NCBI GenBank assembly: GCA_030544235.1
Contig: CM060463.1
Location: 18,849,690-18,913,689, forward strand
Length of the DNA stretch: 64,000 nucleotides
Origin: Lepturacanthus savala
Lineage: Eukaryota; Chordata; Actinopteri; Scombriformes; Trichiuridae
Direction: 5' to 3'
Shown here: positions 33,471 to 47,454 of the stretch, piece by piece
Position numbering within the stretch: position 1 is the stretch's first letter
Layout of the letters: the number at the start of each line of letters is the position of its first letter
The notes under the pieces: generated by a model
Seen by the model: only the letters and a program-made list of their open reading frames with translations
Told to the model about the DNA's origin: nothing
The model's database searches: none
Position numbers and translations under genes: made by a program

Positions 33471-34380
33471 ACCCCAGAGAGACAGAGAGAGGCAGTCGGA
33501 GAGAAAGGATGAGTGCTGTAGGAGAGGCTAAGCTGTGTGTGTGTGCTTGGAAAGTCATTATGTTATGCCAAGTAATGGGAAGGCCTGGGGAAAGTGTGCA
33601 ATAAGAGGGACGTGGCTTATCTCCCACCTAGACTGGCCTGTATACCATTAATTACCTGTTTCCTGTGCCTGCCTCAGCGCTCTCTGTGTCTCTCAGTAGA
33701 GGACTCTCCTCCTCCCCACTTCACCACCTCCACTCTCACGCTGTTCTTCCTCTATTCTACACTTTTTTTAGCTCCTCTGCTTCAATGAGATCCTGGATTG
33801 TTACCAATAATGAATGTTTGACCAGTTACCAGCAGGGCTTCAGGCAGCAATAGTCAGTAGGTCAGATGAAGAAGTCCTTATCACCTAAAGGATGTCAGTG
33901 CTTTTCAAAATGACCCATATGACTGGTACAGAAACCATTCATATCAGTCTGTCTGATCTGCTACCTGTGGTAACTAAAACTAATGAGATAAGGTTGGTAA
34001 GATATCATGGTTATACAGCATATAAATATATGTATCAGAGCACTTTCTTATCGACATCTATGGTTCAATTTAGGAAAATTAAAAACCATGCCACGACACA
34101 AGGATGCTGATCATGAATGACTCAGCAAAACTCTGTATTACACTCAGTTGCGGTTACCATTTAACCCAATGTAGTTTTATAGTGCTGTCTCAAATCAGAT
34201 AGAGCAACTGCAGTAATCACCATGGTTTAGGACAGTATTATTAGTGCTGTCAAAGTTAATGCAAAATTATTTTAGCGCCGGGATTTACGCAGAATGTGTA
34301 ATTAACCCAGGGACACATGAGGAAAAAAACAATACAGATTTATCTGAATGTTCTGTTGTATTTAATGCTGTCTTATACCT

Positions 34381-34495
34381 CTTGAGCCTTCTACCAGAGG
34401 CCCGGGAGCTTGAGGGTTTTACATAGTATCTTATCTGATCCTAAATCCTTGCACTGTGCTCTTCTGGACTGAGACTTCAGATGGTGTCGGAGCTA
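34381..34495 (-). pseudogene. LINE C-terminal scrap (SEVSVQKS type)
   Basis: The minus strand reads PSEVSVQKSTVQG, then after stops NPQAPGLW. This matches the C terminus of a common fish non-LTR element protein (pattern TSEVSVQKSAVLGTAKILRR ... KLPGLW), which is known for its high copy number. Only about 35 codons survive. Confidence 0.6.
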
Positions 34496-36285
34496 ACAGC
34501 AGATACCACCTGAGAATACAGCTCTGGGAATGAACTCACATTGGACAGAAAAAGGGAGAAAGAAGTTCTCCTGCTAGGGAATCTTTATGAGCTAAACTAA
34601 CATGGCTAGTCTAGTGAAGTTACTAAGTAGAAGTTACTATGTAGTAAATAATGTTTTCCTTTTATTTTTAGTGTGATTTTTATATAACCCCTACTCCTTA
34701 TCTAGCATAACGCAAGCCAAGTGGTTATTTAAATGATATAGGACCTTTAGGCAAATTAATTGAAATCTAAAATGTGAATTAGTTGTGTTTCCAATAACTG
34801 GTTCAAAGGAAATAAGCGACATGCAAAACGTTTTTTTCATCAGAAAATTGCAGCTTAGGATGCATTATGCATGGCTGTTATAAACGGTCTAGAAGATGCG
34901 GACTTTGCAGGTTTGGATACAAACCCAGTCATCAACAGAAAAATGTAGAAAGGGTTTTGGGAATTAGTTTCAAGTGGACGAATTGTAATAGTTCTTTCAA
35001 GCCAGGTCATGTTTCATGCTGTCTGGAGACAAAGAAATGCATATAATGGTATTATCATTGAAGATGGTGACAGCAGAAACAGCTTATGTGAGTGTCAGTA
35101 GGGTTGGATTGAGGTGAAGATGGTGCTTATGGTTACACCACGCCGACATCAAAGAACTAGCAGTGATGAAGTCTGACTGTCTGACTCCCTCTCCTGAGCT
35201 GCACCCAAAAAGTAGCACTGCAAAGCACCGCAGATAACAGCTAACAGCCAACAACCAGATGTGTTCTGCCTATGCCTGAGAAGAAATATCTCACAAAGTG
35301 TGTTGATTTTATTTTCACTCAACTCCTGCTCACCACAGACAGTTTCTAATTGAGAATATGCCTGATAATTAGTTGGAAATCAGTTGGAGTCTTGGGTTGA
35401 CAGAATGGATTCAAGATGAACAACCAATCAGAGCAACCACTTCCACTGGCTAATGCCAAACTGAACAGACTAGGCCAACAGATGGTGTTTCCAGGCCTTA
35501 AGGTGTGCTCTATAGTTGTCAAAGATGGTAAGTTGTGATTTCTTGGGGTCCAATGTGTAGTCTCTCATGTTACTTAGCTAGGAGACATGGCTTTCCCCAG
35601 CTGACAATTGGACCTTAACTTTATAGTATTGGTCTGTTACTCTACTGTCCTACAATAATACAGCTCTCTCAAGCTTCAAGAATTGTTTTACAAGGTAGCA
35701 ATACCCCAGTATGACTCAAATAGAGAAAATACCTCCTATAGGTTAAGCTTGTGTTTGTCTGCAGTGGTGCCAGTATATCATCTTATTTAGTTACAACCTT
35801 CTAAAACTTCTTTAAGTCTTTAAAATTGTCTTAGTAATGGTGTGATGAATTTTAGAGATGTGTGATACAACACTAATGGGTGATGCATAATCAAGCCATT
35901 CTGTGATTGACTGTTTGAACCCAAATGACACAATAACATCAAAAGGTGATTCATAAATATTACATTATTAACATTAACAACAAACTATGGGAAGTGATAA
36001 TGGACACGTTTAAGTACTTTTCCACTATGTCTCTGTCCTTGTGATTCCTAAAACAGACAAACATCTATTCTTTCAATCATTACCTTGAACCTAAAAGTGT
36101 AAAATAAGTAAGAAATGCAAGACTCACATTGTTGTTCAAAGAGAGCAGCAGCTCTTTGGAGACTTGTGTTACACATCTGATCAGAAAAATGACACTGGCT
36201 TCTTCCTGGATTCTGGCGGCTGTCACTGCACTAATTACTAGAACACACCTTATTGTTTTGCCTATTTACGCTTTGTACTTACTGG
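34496..36285. other. No gene seen
   Basis: Unique sequence, no repeat or coding region recognised. GGATGCATTATGCATGGC near 34859-34876 is a small local palindrome. Confidence 0.5.
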
Positions 36286-36929
36286 CAGTGGTGCACGAAG
36301 TACTCAGATCCTTTACTTGAAAGTGGGAGTGAAGTGAAAGTGGAAAAATACATAAGTAACATTTTCAATTCAAGACTTTTATTTGTTATTGAGTAGAAGT
36401 GTAGAATAATTTCTTAAATTATCAAAAGTAAAAGTAGAATTTAGTATATCTGAAAAAGTATGAAGTAAGAGATTCATGAGTCCGGTTTTACTTGCCCTAT
36501 CAACACAACTTAAAAACTGATATGTAGATTGACATCCAAACTTTCAACATAAATTATAGCTTTTTTTTACGATAACTATATTTGTATGTATCTCTCCTTA
36601 TGTCATTGTATGTCCATGTCTTACCCAATGAACAATTTATCTATTAAGACTATGTAACAGTCAAACACACCATCATTTGGCCAAATATCAAAATTCTACT
36701 TAAGCTTACACATTTCTATAGGAATACATACTTCTTATGGACACTGCACTAGTTAATTTCATGTTAAATATCGTAATCTTCATCTAAAAAGAAACTACTG
36801 CTGTCAAATACGTGGAATGGAGTGGAGTGGAGTATTAGCATCACATGGAAATAGTCAACAAAATGCAAGAACCTCAAAATTGTACTTAATTGTACTTCAT
36901 TAAATGTACTTAATTACTTTTCACCATTG
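36286..36929 (-). mobile_element. Non-autonomous hAT-type element, copy 1
   Basis: The left end is CAGTGGTGCACGAAGTACTC, followed by AGATCCTTTACTTGAAAGT. The right end, read on the minus strand, is CAATGGTGAAAAGTAATTAA, then GTACATTTAATGAAGTACAA. These are the two termini of an abundant fish hAT family (CAGTGGTGGAAAGTAAC...). The interior has AAGTAAAAGT words and no transposase. No clear 8-bp target duplication was found, so ends may be slightly eroded. It is in the opposite orientation to the copy at 56.8 kb. Confidence 0.8.
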
Positions 36930-39879
36930 TTTCCCGGTCATATGCACTGGAGAACATTTTGAACTTTCTCTAACATGATAAATTCTCATGTGTGACATAT
37001 GTATATGTTTTGAAACAGTCTCTTTGCGTCCTGTGCTCGTGTACAATAACAAACAACAAACTCATTCAGCGTTTGTACAAAATGTGTGGAGGTAATTTGT
37101 GATAAACTTCTAATTCTGCTCTGTTCTTTTCTCTTGCATGTGCTGTGACGCTGTCTTCCCAACAGGTAATAAGATTTCTTGTGTTTGACTGATCATGTGA
37201 GGTTAAATCTTAAATTCTGGCTGATACTTAAAACTCAGTGCATGCATCTTATGTTCATTTGTTTCAATAATGTTTATGGTATTAGAAGCTAAGCCAATGA
37301 AGAATTGATCCTACTAGGATACAAGTATTGTCAATCCAACATTCTCTGTCATGCTTACATAAATATCCACTGCAACACTAAATGTGTATTAATCCACAGA
37401 AGAAAAAAGGTGCATTTTCCTTGTTTGAGTATGACAACAGTGTTGTATTTGGAAAGGCAAAATTAAGGTCTGTCACACAATGGCTTTTAGTCTTGTCACG
37501 GAATTGTTTTGATAATATAAAAAAAAAAATATTGACACTAGCCTTTGACTTTGACACAAGCAAATGAGTGCATCCTGTGTGTTCTGCTTTACCGAATTAC
37601 TCAGCACATTGGTGTAAGCAGTGAAACAGTAGTGGGTCTATAGAGCTTGAGGATGGATATTTTGGCTTATATTTGTGAATATAAACATTATGTGATCAAG
37701 ATATGTAATGTGTGGGAGTTTTTACAGTTGAAAACCATATTAAATAAATAATGGAGACACTGTTTCTACACCATCCCAACCTTATTATGCTGCAATTTCC
37801 TGTTTTGCTGATGCCAATGGATCTTTGATCCTCTAAAGTCATCCAATAATATTAGCCATGCTGCTATATGAATATGAAACACAACTACAATCATACATTA
37901 TGTTCACTCTTTTTATGCACACAGAGTGTTGAAAATGCAACTAAAATGATACATAAACATTATGGCTCCGTTTCTCCTTGGTAGCCATGTAAAGGTTTTG
38001 CATGTGACTCACTCATAAATGTCCCATCTTACCGAATTAAAATCAGAAAAAAATATTAACAACCTAAATAAAAAGGTTCAAATTCAAATCAAATGTTTTG
38101 TTTCAAGAGGTGTTCATGTCACTTATCCAAATAAGCAAGTGTGTGGCACCTGGAAAGCAACCGTCTACATCAATAAACACAATCCCCTACTGGATCATGT
38201 GTTGCCAGCCTTGCTCAGTGCTGCCTCACAAGTAAATTGAGGATGACAAGGCTGACAGAACAAGACCTTTAGCTCCACTTTCAAAGGGCCCCCACTTTCT
38301 ACCTTCTCATCAGTTTTGTGGAGGTAAATCCCTATCTGTCCTTCCAAAGTCTTAATGTGCACCATACAAAGGCAGAAGGGATCATACACACACAGTCTGC
38401 TAGTATAGTACCTCTGTACATCCTAATGAAAGCAGTTGACACTTTCCATGTACACGCACACACCAAGTCATTCATTGCTGGGTATTGCTTTGTTTTTTAG
38501 TGTGTTTTAGTGTGTGTATGTGTGGGTGTGTGTTTGTGTGTGTGTTTTAATTAATATAATATGTATCTATTTTCTGTGTCTCATTATCTTGATAGTCAGC
38601 TCCAGTTTGCCTCTCTGGACTCCTCACCACTTCTACAATTTAACATTTGAAGTTACAGTGGTTGAGCATCCAATTACCCTTAAATGTCAACTAAGTGCTT
38701 TCGTCAGCCTGAGTCATATTTTACTCAGACCTTCACTGACTGTAGCAAGATGCCATCGTCTCCTATCCCTGGATTTGCCATATACCATACCCTTTGTATT
38801 GCATGTTTTTATTACAAATTCCATGTACACGATTGCAAAGCAGGTGCTTCCATGGAAAAGAGAAATCTTAACTGATTCACAGCTGGAACCAGTCATATTC
38901 GCATTATAGTAAAATGTTTTTTAGTGTAGAATGATATTTTTCTTTTTTTCTTTTTTCTATGAGTAGATATAGCTACTAAATTAAAGGGAAACATTTATAT
39001 TTTGGAGGTGTGTCTAAATCATTTTGCTGGATAGACATCATAACAGGCAACAAAGCAGGGTGCAACATGAACTGAACCAATCAGATTGACATCTCCCATC
39101 CCCTTTAAAAGCCATGTGTGCTTGCACCCAGGCACAGATATGGCATATTCAGCAATTTGGAGAGATGTGTGCCATGGCATTTAGCAATATTTGGGGCAGA
39201 TTGCCAAAGATTTCTCTGGTGGTTTAATTCAATTGTTCATTATTTAAAGGGAGGGATCACAGGAAAATTTTACATTGTTCTGAAATAATCATATCATGAT
39301 CATATAGTGTTACACGTTACCCTTCCCTCAATTATCCCGTCTTTTAAGGATAAGACTGAAAATGACATAACCAAATTAAAATTGTTGCTGTTCATGAACC
39401 CGTATGACTGGACGCAAAATCATGCATGATCAATCCTGAAAGCTGAAGCTTTGAATTATTTTCTCATTAATTTAGGTCTAACTGACACTGTGTAATGTAC
39501 TCAAACAATCAACGTTGCCTCAAAAGAAAACACCCTTTTGTTCACTGTGGCTTTGATATTTCAGCCTACAAACTAAAGTTGGCGATGGAGCCATAGCCGC
39601 ATTCTTGATCAAATTCAATTTCAAATTGGATATAAAACCAACCAAAAATGACCATTTAGCGATTACATTTTTGTAAGCAAATGTCCTTACTAGTTTGCAA
39701 AATGGAGTATCCAAATGGCCAGATGGTAACCAGTGGACTTTATGGGTCTTTAGAACAGTATATTACTATATGTTTTTGCAAGACTCAAAAAAATTGGATT
39801 TTTGTATGGATTTTTGATCATCCTAGTTAACACAAACCTTTCCAAAAGTGGCCAAATTATGGCCAAACACACAAAATAG
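36930..39879. other. No gene seen
   Basis: AT-rich unique DNA. A TG-rich stretch lies at 38508-38546. The 131-codon open frame starting in it (38514-38909) is not supported by homology, codon use or splice sites. 37510-37530 is an A run. Confidence 0.45.
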
Positions 39880-40137
39880 CCATTCATTTTCTATACCTGT
39901 TTTGTCCTCACTAGAGGCCAAGGGGTCTGCTGGAGCCAATCCCAGCATACATAGGATAAGACACCCCAGATACTCCCCAGCCTATCGTGGGGCACACACA
40001 CCATTCACTCACATACTCACGTATTTGTACTGTGGGAGGAAGCTGGAGAAAACCAACACAGAAAAGCCCCAGACCAAGGTGTTGAACCTGCAACCTACTT
40101 GCTGTAAGGCAACAGCACTAGCGCCCTGCGCCACCAT
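39880..40137 (-). mobile_element. SINE-like repeat, copy C
   Basis: On the minus strand the head reads ATGGTGGCGCAGGGCGCTAG and TGCTGTTGCCTTACAGCAAG, then GCAGGTTCAACACC, a box-B-like motif. The body has GCTTCCTCCCACAGT, GAGTGAATGGTGTGTGTGCC, GCTGGGATTGGCTCCAGCAG and ends in TATAGAAAATGA. The middle is shortened. It is nearly full length but diverged. No clear target duplication. Confidence 0.88.
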
Positions 40138-41074
40138 GTTGCTAACCAAACTGATAATATAATTTAGCATTAGAATAATCATCTCGCAATCATCTATGGA
40201 TCAGTCAAAAAACAAATTGTCTTATGGAAAAAACAGTAAGCTGAACACAAACTATATTTACTTCACAGAGTTGCAATATGTAAAAAGGACATTTTATTGA
40301 TAATGTGTATAGTTAGCATCCTTCCATTACTAAATGAAGTGGCTAATTTTGTTTGATGGATTTATCTTGAGCTGGATACAAATTACTAGTATGTATACTT
40401 TGGGGAGGGTGGCATAGAAGATAAGGAGCACCACCTTTGGGTGGTTTATTTTCTGTCCTGTCTTCATCATAAGATTGTTTTTGCTCTTGCTGTAATTCTA
40501 TAATGCTCGATTTAGAATGAATCATGAGACTCTTCTTTAAAATGACCACATTAATTGAAGATTTCACCCTTTTAATTAAAAGGAATTACACTTAATACAA
40601 TCTCAGGTTGGGCTATTGTGAAGTAGGTAATAGCAAGGATATATAGGAGAGAGTGAAATAAGAGCTATATAATGAGCTTTGTACAATATATCCCTTCGGG
40701 CACATGGTTCCTACAATTTAGAGTTTCTTTGAGCTTATCCTGTTTGCAAATTATTTTGAAAGGCTAAACTCACACTAAAAATATTGCATCTGAGTAATTT
40801 AGTTTGATTAAACAATGTTGAGAATTGCAAACATGATTACAACAGTAATCAGTTTTCAGTAAATTTGGACGTAAAACAGATTTACTGTGGCAGGCTGGAT
40901 CACAAAAATTAACAATATATCAGATCTTATATCATGTTCAAAATGACTTCAGTCTTGTGTGGGTTATAAAATAGTATACAATAGAGAATATATTATTAAC
41001 TGTAATTAATAATCACAGGGCCCAAAGAGACTAAAATAGAAATCAAGCTTAATGACCTCTTCCCCTTTTTAGCA
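40138..41074. other. No gene seen
   Basis: AT-rich, no recognisable repeats or coding sequence. Confidence 0.5.
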
Positions 41075-41312
41075 CCTGGGCTAGGACCTTTCTGTGTAGA
41101 GTTTGCATGGTCTCCCCGTGTCTGCGTGGGTTTTGTCTGGGTTTTCCTGCTCCCTCCCACAGTCCAAAACCATGCTTAGATTGATTGCCACAAAATTGCC
41201 TTTAGGTATGACTGTGTGAGTGAAAGGTGTGTGTGACATGTCTGGGTTGTGTCGCTGCCTCTTACCCTAGGGAGGAACAAATGGGTATAAAACAAGGATG
41301 GATGGATGGAAT
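41075..41312 (+). mobile_element. SINE-like repeat, copy D (5'-truncated)
   Basis: Begins within the body (CTAGGACCTTTCTGTGTAGA), continues with TCTCCCCGTGTCTGCGTGGG, CCCTCCCACAGTCCAAAACC, GAGTGAAAGGTGTGTGTGAC and ends ATGGGTATAAAACAAGGATGG with a (GGAT)n tail. Tail unit as in copy B, different from copies E and F. Confidence 0.88.
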
Positions 41313-44300
41313 CTCCATCCATAATCTTTCACTTCATTCAGCAGTCCTTAACTGAGGCCCAACCTATAACAAGAGGAGGAAAACATGCATCTAAAACTGT
41401 CTAATTGTTGTATTTTTCATTTTATTAATATGCAATTTCCAGGCACCACTGGGAGGACCATGAAAGATCTGTGCCAAGGGGCATATACTGTATATTGTTA
41501 TGTTGTTATGTATATGTATATGTTATTGTATGATTCACCCTTGGGCAGGAGAATAGTTTCTCCGCAGCATTTATAGTTGAATTTACATTATCACAGTGGG
41601 GCGCATCGGGCAACAGCTGGAATGCAATGAGATCATGGGCTGGATTAAAGGGAGTCACCTGATAAAATCTGAAATCTGGGCTGGCTGAGAGGGGAACTGT
41701 ATGCGGGGAGCTTCAAATTTCTGACAAGTTTCTCAACTCTCCATGTCCTGTGTCAGGCACCATTTTGTGACTGTGCCACTGTGACCATGTTTTCTGTCAA
41801 TAGAGGTTTTCCTGTGGAACATCACATGACCAACAGCTTACATATTTGCTCTTATCTAAATCATGTTAAGTAAGCAATCCAATAAGTACTCAACCTTATA
41901 CAGATGTGTTGAACTCTGACCTGACAAAAGATCGGGGCAGTATGTACAGTATATGTAACTAGCACAGCCTCACCAGAGAGCACAGCTTTTGAAGATCATA
42001 GTCTTGCTCTATGCAATGTATTGCTTCTGCTTTGGTATGAAACCAGCATGATGTTGCATCACACATCAGGCTAGTGTGGCATAGGTGCTACACCAGTTGT
42101 TACATCACCACATTAAGTCCTACAACTGTAACACATCTATAACATACCCAGGCAACATCTTGGCTACAATTCTGCCTTAAAGGAACATGTTTTCATCGTA
42201 ATATCCAGTGAAAATCATGTTACATACTTTAAGATATTTTATGTTCATTTAAACCCTTCTGTCTCACTTATTCCTTGATTCTTTGGCCCCAATCTTCAGT
42301 TTCTTGTTTTTTCAATGCTGGTTCTTGAATAGTCCTCTTCATTTCGAATGATCTTTGATCTCCGTGTGAATTATTATTGCATATTTCTTGAATGGGAAAG
42401 CTGTGTGGCCAATATTGTTTTGTTTTGTTTTTTTCTTTTTCAAAGTAGCAGTTTGAGAAACCCTTTCCTTCCAGTGTTTGTAACACTTGCTCAAAGCTTG
42501 TGCACGTGTGACTTCTCTCATTATTAGCATGTGCAGGCAGTGTTATCCAGTCCTGCTGGGAGGGCCACACTGGGAGTCTTGGCCTTCTTCGTGATCACTC
42601 TCTTGTTCACCTCATTAAGTTGCCACCTCTGACTCAATTATTCACACCATTTAGCACTTAGTCAGTCCTCTATTCTGTCTCTCTTTCTCTTTCACTTTAT
42701 CCCTGTCTCTTTCTCACCTTTTCCGCACCTTTGCTTTTTTATTTTTGTCTCACTTTTTGTTTTAGTCATTATTGAGGTAAAAGTGTAAGTTACCTTAAAC
42801 TGTTATTTCACTTACCACCAAATAAAGCTCTTGACAGAAAGAACCATGGCTAAATGAACAAGGCCAGTGGTTATGTTTCCTGTCTCTATAACAACTTGTC
42901 ACCAAAACTCTGCTTTACATCTACGTAGTTTACTTTCTTGATAGAAGTGCACCTAATGCTAATTTTTGTCTTCTTTGCAAAGCTTAAAAGGTTTGCTTAA
43001 AGCTTCCTCAGAATATAAGTAAATCTTTTTTATCTTTAATTTTGGGTGATCTAATGCAACACTTTGCCCATATGTATGCTTTTACATGTTTAATTAGCTA
43101 GTGTAGTGTTTTTGCGTAAATAAAGTGTATTTGCATAAATAGAGTAAACAAAATATCATTCCTCACCACTTCAGCTCAGTTAAGTTTAATAGTACCTGTA
43201 GATAGGTGTTCATTTGCAGGAGAGTCACCATCCATTCAAACACAATAAACAAAAAAAAGAAAAATGTACAGTCAGTTACCATAATTACCATCAATAATGT
43301 CATCATCATTATAATAATCACCACTACTGTCATCAGAAATCACTATTTCTTCAGCTGGGGGATGGCTGCTGGGACAAGGCTAAACATGTGCAGGTTGGTT
43401 TTATACCTTGCTACTGTGATGTAAGAAGTTAACCTGTCATCTTAGTTCAGGCATGCACTGTGCATTTTTTGGCTCTTTTGTTTAGAATCCTGGTCGGTCT
43501 TTCTGGGGCAATCACACTGTTAAAGCTGTGTATAATCTTACACTAAAACATGCTAAAATACATTTAATCTTAATCTTAATTAAAACAATATAAAACAGAT
43601 GGTGCAGATCACAATGCTTCGCAATAGGAAAAGAACAACCATAACTAACTTTCTTTTCTGCACAATTTTCTTTTTGCCTGAATTCAGTGGAACTGCAGCA
43701 GTGGAGCATTCTCAGTGAAATGAGGTTACAGCAGCATTTAGATGCTACATAGTTTTCAATTAGTTCTGCTTGCATCGTCTCTCTATTACAAGCTGGAAAT
43801 ACTTCATAACCATTTTACTTTGTTGTTGTAGTCACTTCCACTTTTTTAGTGTGCAAGAATTCCATACTTATTGGACTTAATTTTGCGCTGAAATGTTGAA
43901 GTGAACATAAATTATATCCATTCTACAGTGGCCCCCAAATCCATGAGGCCAAGTCTGCTAACAATTCTACAATCACTTACATCCACTTTACATGATGGAA
44001 AAGATGATGTCCCTATATTGTATAGGGAATAGTGAATGAGTGAATAAGGGAATGATTATTTCATAATTCCACTGTTTATTGAGGGTATGCTCTCCCCACT
44101 GTTTCCCACAGATTGAGAGTTTATTTGAATTATCTGGTCAAAATCTGTAGATTATTAATACATCCATATAAGTAACACATCAGAAGACTTTTTATCACAA
44201 TTTTTTGTGACAAAGGAGAAAACTTATTGGATGAGGCCACAATGGATGTGGGTGTCATAAATATCATTGTTCCCTGAACAAATGGTCATCTGTTTCCCAA

Positions 44301-46149
44301 ATGAATTTTGCTAACTTATTCTTGTCTTTAGAACACAACTGAATGAACCAGAGAATGCAGATCAGGTAGCGGATTCAAGTTTTAGTCTATTAAGATGTGT
44401 TACTGGCCTTAATAATGAGAAGACTGAGAGCAGACTCTTTTCCAAACACAATGCACGGCAGCTCAGAGATTTCTGTGTCCCGCTACCATCAGCTCTGGCC
44501 TCAGACATCATCAGAGTCCGTACAATCGAGCGTGACGCACGGTGGCCTCACCGACACAGATGTTGACCAAGCTCATTAAGTAAATGGCCCTATAATTGAT
44601 TTTAGTCAATACCCCATCCTCAGTGAGGTTGTGCATCTACTGATCGGAAGCAGGCTCCAGGGGACCAGGACTAACAGCTTGAGTAAATGCAGTGTGTGTG
44701 CTTTCAGATAATGCCAGTCTTTCCAAATCCTTATGTGAATTGGTTTGATTTGACTTGAATTTAGCTATTTAGGGAGCTTATGTTGATTTCCTGCAGAGGG
44801 TTACCTTCGAGATGAAGATGATTGACCGAAGCTGTTGGTTTTTACATCTGCCAGGTTTTCTAGCTGGTTTACATCTTCTGGCAGCTCTGTCCCTGTATCT
44901 CTAATTATTTCCATTCAGTGTATAGCCAATCATGACACTTATACCTACATGCATGTCTATAATGCTATTTTTTTCCTGCTGTAAAGTTTGGCATTTTAAT
45001 ATCAGGGATTGGCCTCAAGTGGCAATTTGAGGAATAACACTCCTACATTCACCTAATTTTTCAACCCTGGAGGTTGCCGCTTGATTCTGACAGAAACTCA
45101 GGAATCTACAGTATTTAGTAGACATAACAGTAGTTTGTGTTTGATAGTAGAAAAAAAAGCTCCTTTCCCCCCTTTGTAGTGCTCTGCTCCTGCAGAACTC
45201 CTTAGAGCACCAGCACCTAGTTAATTAATTCACATTATCAGCTGAACTGATTAGCCATGAGACTGACTGTCAGGGTAGGGATATACCTCCTCCTCCTGAA
45301 ATTTCCTAGTTTGTGCTTTTCTTCATAGGAACAAATGTACAAGAAGACACTCTGTGGTTGCATAAGACCACAATGTTTTTACTTACTGAAGTGCTGGCCG
45401 GACATTGTCTGTGTGCTACCATTGACAAGTCTAGATAAGGCCATTCATTTATATCTGATTATATTGTTTAAATTACCACGATTAGAAGTGAACTCACCAA
45501 ATGCTCCGAAACCCCAACTATAGGTTATGAAATTTTGTTAATGGAACTGGAACTAATAACTATATTACCCAAGATAACGTCAAGATTGGATTGATTGTTT
45601 TGAACATTCATTTTTATATTAGTTTTTAAATGATTTCTTTCTACATTTTCCAAGGTTCACATCTACAATATGGTTCAAATTAGGGGATGATTGTAGTTAT
45701 AGTAAATACTAAAACGAAAAGCTCATTGTTTAATTCAGATGGGACACAAACTAAGGTCCACTGCTGCATTACATGATTATCCACCATTGACACCTCTGCC
45801 TTTGCTTATTCTTCACAGAATTGTTCCGATATGAATGTAATTCAAAGGGACACTGGGGTGAATGCTTGTGCTAAATAAAAGGCAACAACAGTGTTTGCAC
45901 TCTAGGGACCATGAATAAGAACTGGGAATTCCAATAGGAACTAGACTGTGCAAAAGTAAAAACATGCCCTAATAATGGCCCCTACAAAACAAGAATTCAC
46001 TAAAGTGGGGAGCAAGACTTTCCGAATATTTCATTGTATTCTCTTGAATAAATGTTCTGTCAAAGCTTTTGACAATGCATATTACATATACAACCAATCT
46101 CATGGAATTCTGACATACTTTGTCTCAGACCATTGTCCTGGATAGATAG
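41313..46149. other. No gene seen; two less AT-rich stretches
   Basis: 42650-42740 is pyrimidine-rich. 43240-43340 is rich in ATC/ATT/ATA triplets (simple-repeat-like). 44390-44600 (CpG-bearing: CGAGCGTGACGCACGG at 44527-44542) and 45170-45300 (GTTAATTAATTCAC at 45219) are candidate conserved non-coding DNA. No coding gene recognised. Confidence 0.4.
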
Positions 46150-46345
46150 ATAACTGTCAGCAGCCCTTAAAGGAGTACTGTCTCATTTTTTCTGCCATCT
46201 AGTGGCGAAATTGTGTTTTGCATTCAAACAAATGTTAGAAGACTAGAAGTCGTTCTAGTGCCTCACTTTTTCAAATGCGCGTTGCAACCACTGCCATTCA
46301 ATCTTGTTGTACTATTTATTTCAATGACAATAAAGGCTTTTCAGT
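46150..46345 (+). repeat. Candidate dispersed repeat
   Basis: The stretch GCCATCTAGTGGCGAAATTG, TTCAAATGCGCGTTGCAACC and ATTTCAATGACAATAAAGGC looks like a repeat I have met in fish DNA, where CATCTAGTGG marks a frequent motif. A shorter CATCTAGTGG occurs at 27888. Class and ends unknown. Confidence 0.35.
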
Positions 46346-47034
46346 TTCAGCAACCATTGAAATCTACGGTAGCTGGTTTGTGCCAAGAAACTGTTTTTTT
46401 CTGAGAGTGGTTGGCAAAGAAACTATTGAAATCAATCTGTTTAGAGGCAGGGTGAACTTCACATTCTGTGTGTAATTTACACTGCAGTGTGTTTATACAA
46501 GACGCACATGCACTGCTGTTTTGGCTTTTAACTATATGTTTGTAAAAAAGACTGCAAAACCAAGTCATAAGAAAAGCCGCAATTTAGAGAGTAACTGACT
46601 CACCTGTCGAGGAGAAAACAGTATTGTCAACTTCTTCTGAAAATCTTTATACATTAGCTCTTTCCACCTGGGAAAAGCTGTACCATTTACATTTGTTTTC
46701 TGTGTTTGCTGGTCACGTTGCTTTTTTAATTGTCATTTTCACTTCATCCCGATCTGCGGCACAAGTATGATCTTGCGTTTAGAAAGAAAGAAAAATGTAG
46801 TGCAAACTTTCGGATTTGCCGCTGCAGTGACAAGCTTGTCACGTTGTTCATGTTCATCGTTCTCTCCAGTCCTAGTGGCTCTGAAACAAAGTGCGTGAGT
46901 AGTGCTCCACGTCCCTATTGTGGTTTATAGTTTATGTTCATAGTTTATGTTCACAGAAAATAGAAAAGCCTCCATAGGGCATACCATGCAGTGTAAATAG
47001 TACAGATTAAAAAAAAGTCATTTGACACAATGAG
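46346..47034. other. No gene seen
   Basis: No recognisable repeats. Open frames on both strands are short and mutually overlapping. Confidence 0.5.
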
Positions 47035-47366
47035 GACATGGTTTTTGGTGCAATATCTACATAGGTGTATAGAGGCCCATTTCCATTTTGTCTAGAAGGC
47101 TAGTGGATGATTAGAAAACTCTTGTGAAATCGTGTTAGCACAGCTGAAAAGAGTTTAGCTGGTTAGAGAAGCTATAAAACTGACCTTCCTTTGATGAAAA
47201 TTTGAAGGAAAAAATATTTCAAATAGAGATCGTTATTTCGAACCTTGTCAATGTCTTGACTATATTTTCTATTCATTTTTCAACTCACAGTGGTAAATAA
47301 AAGTGTGACTTTTCATGGAAAACACAAAATTGTTTGGGTGACCTCAAACATTTGAACGGTAGTGTA
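47035..47366 (-). mobile_element. Tc1 deletion derivative, copy 2
   Basis: On the minus strand it starts TACACTACCGTTCAAATGTT and then GAGGTCACCCAAACAATTTT, continues with the left subterminal segment, and joins to AGGAAGGTCAGTTTTATAGC and ATTTCCATTTTGTC-side sequence. The far end shows GGGCCTCTATACACCTATG and GATATTGCACC. It keeps more of the right-hand part than copies 1 and 3. No transposase left. Confidence 0.88.
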
Positions 47367-47454
47367 AATTAATATGTTTGTAGCTAATATATTAATTAAA
47401 AGGCTACACATCTCTCACAGAGTGAGAAGAATAAGTATTAGTATAGTATTTGCT

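Larger units (their letters stand above)
31806..34380. other. No gene seen apart from listed microsatellite and candidate element
   Basis: Unique AT-rich sequence with A-rich parts at 33050-33120. Pyrimidine- and purine-rich words at 33475-33510 and 33680-33780 give unrelated open frames. Confidence 0.45.

Noticed and set aside
34859..34876. Local palindrome GATGCATTATGCAT
   Set aside because: Short AT-rich palindromes of this size are expected by chance over 64 kb.
38514..38909. 131-codon open frame with hydrophobic N terminus
   Set aside because: The start is a TG-repeat translation (VCVCVC) and the rest has no recognisable family.
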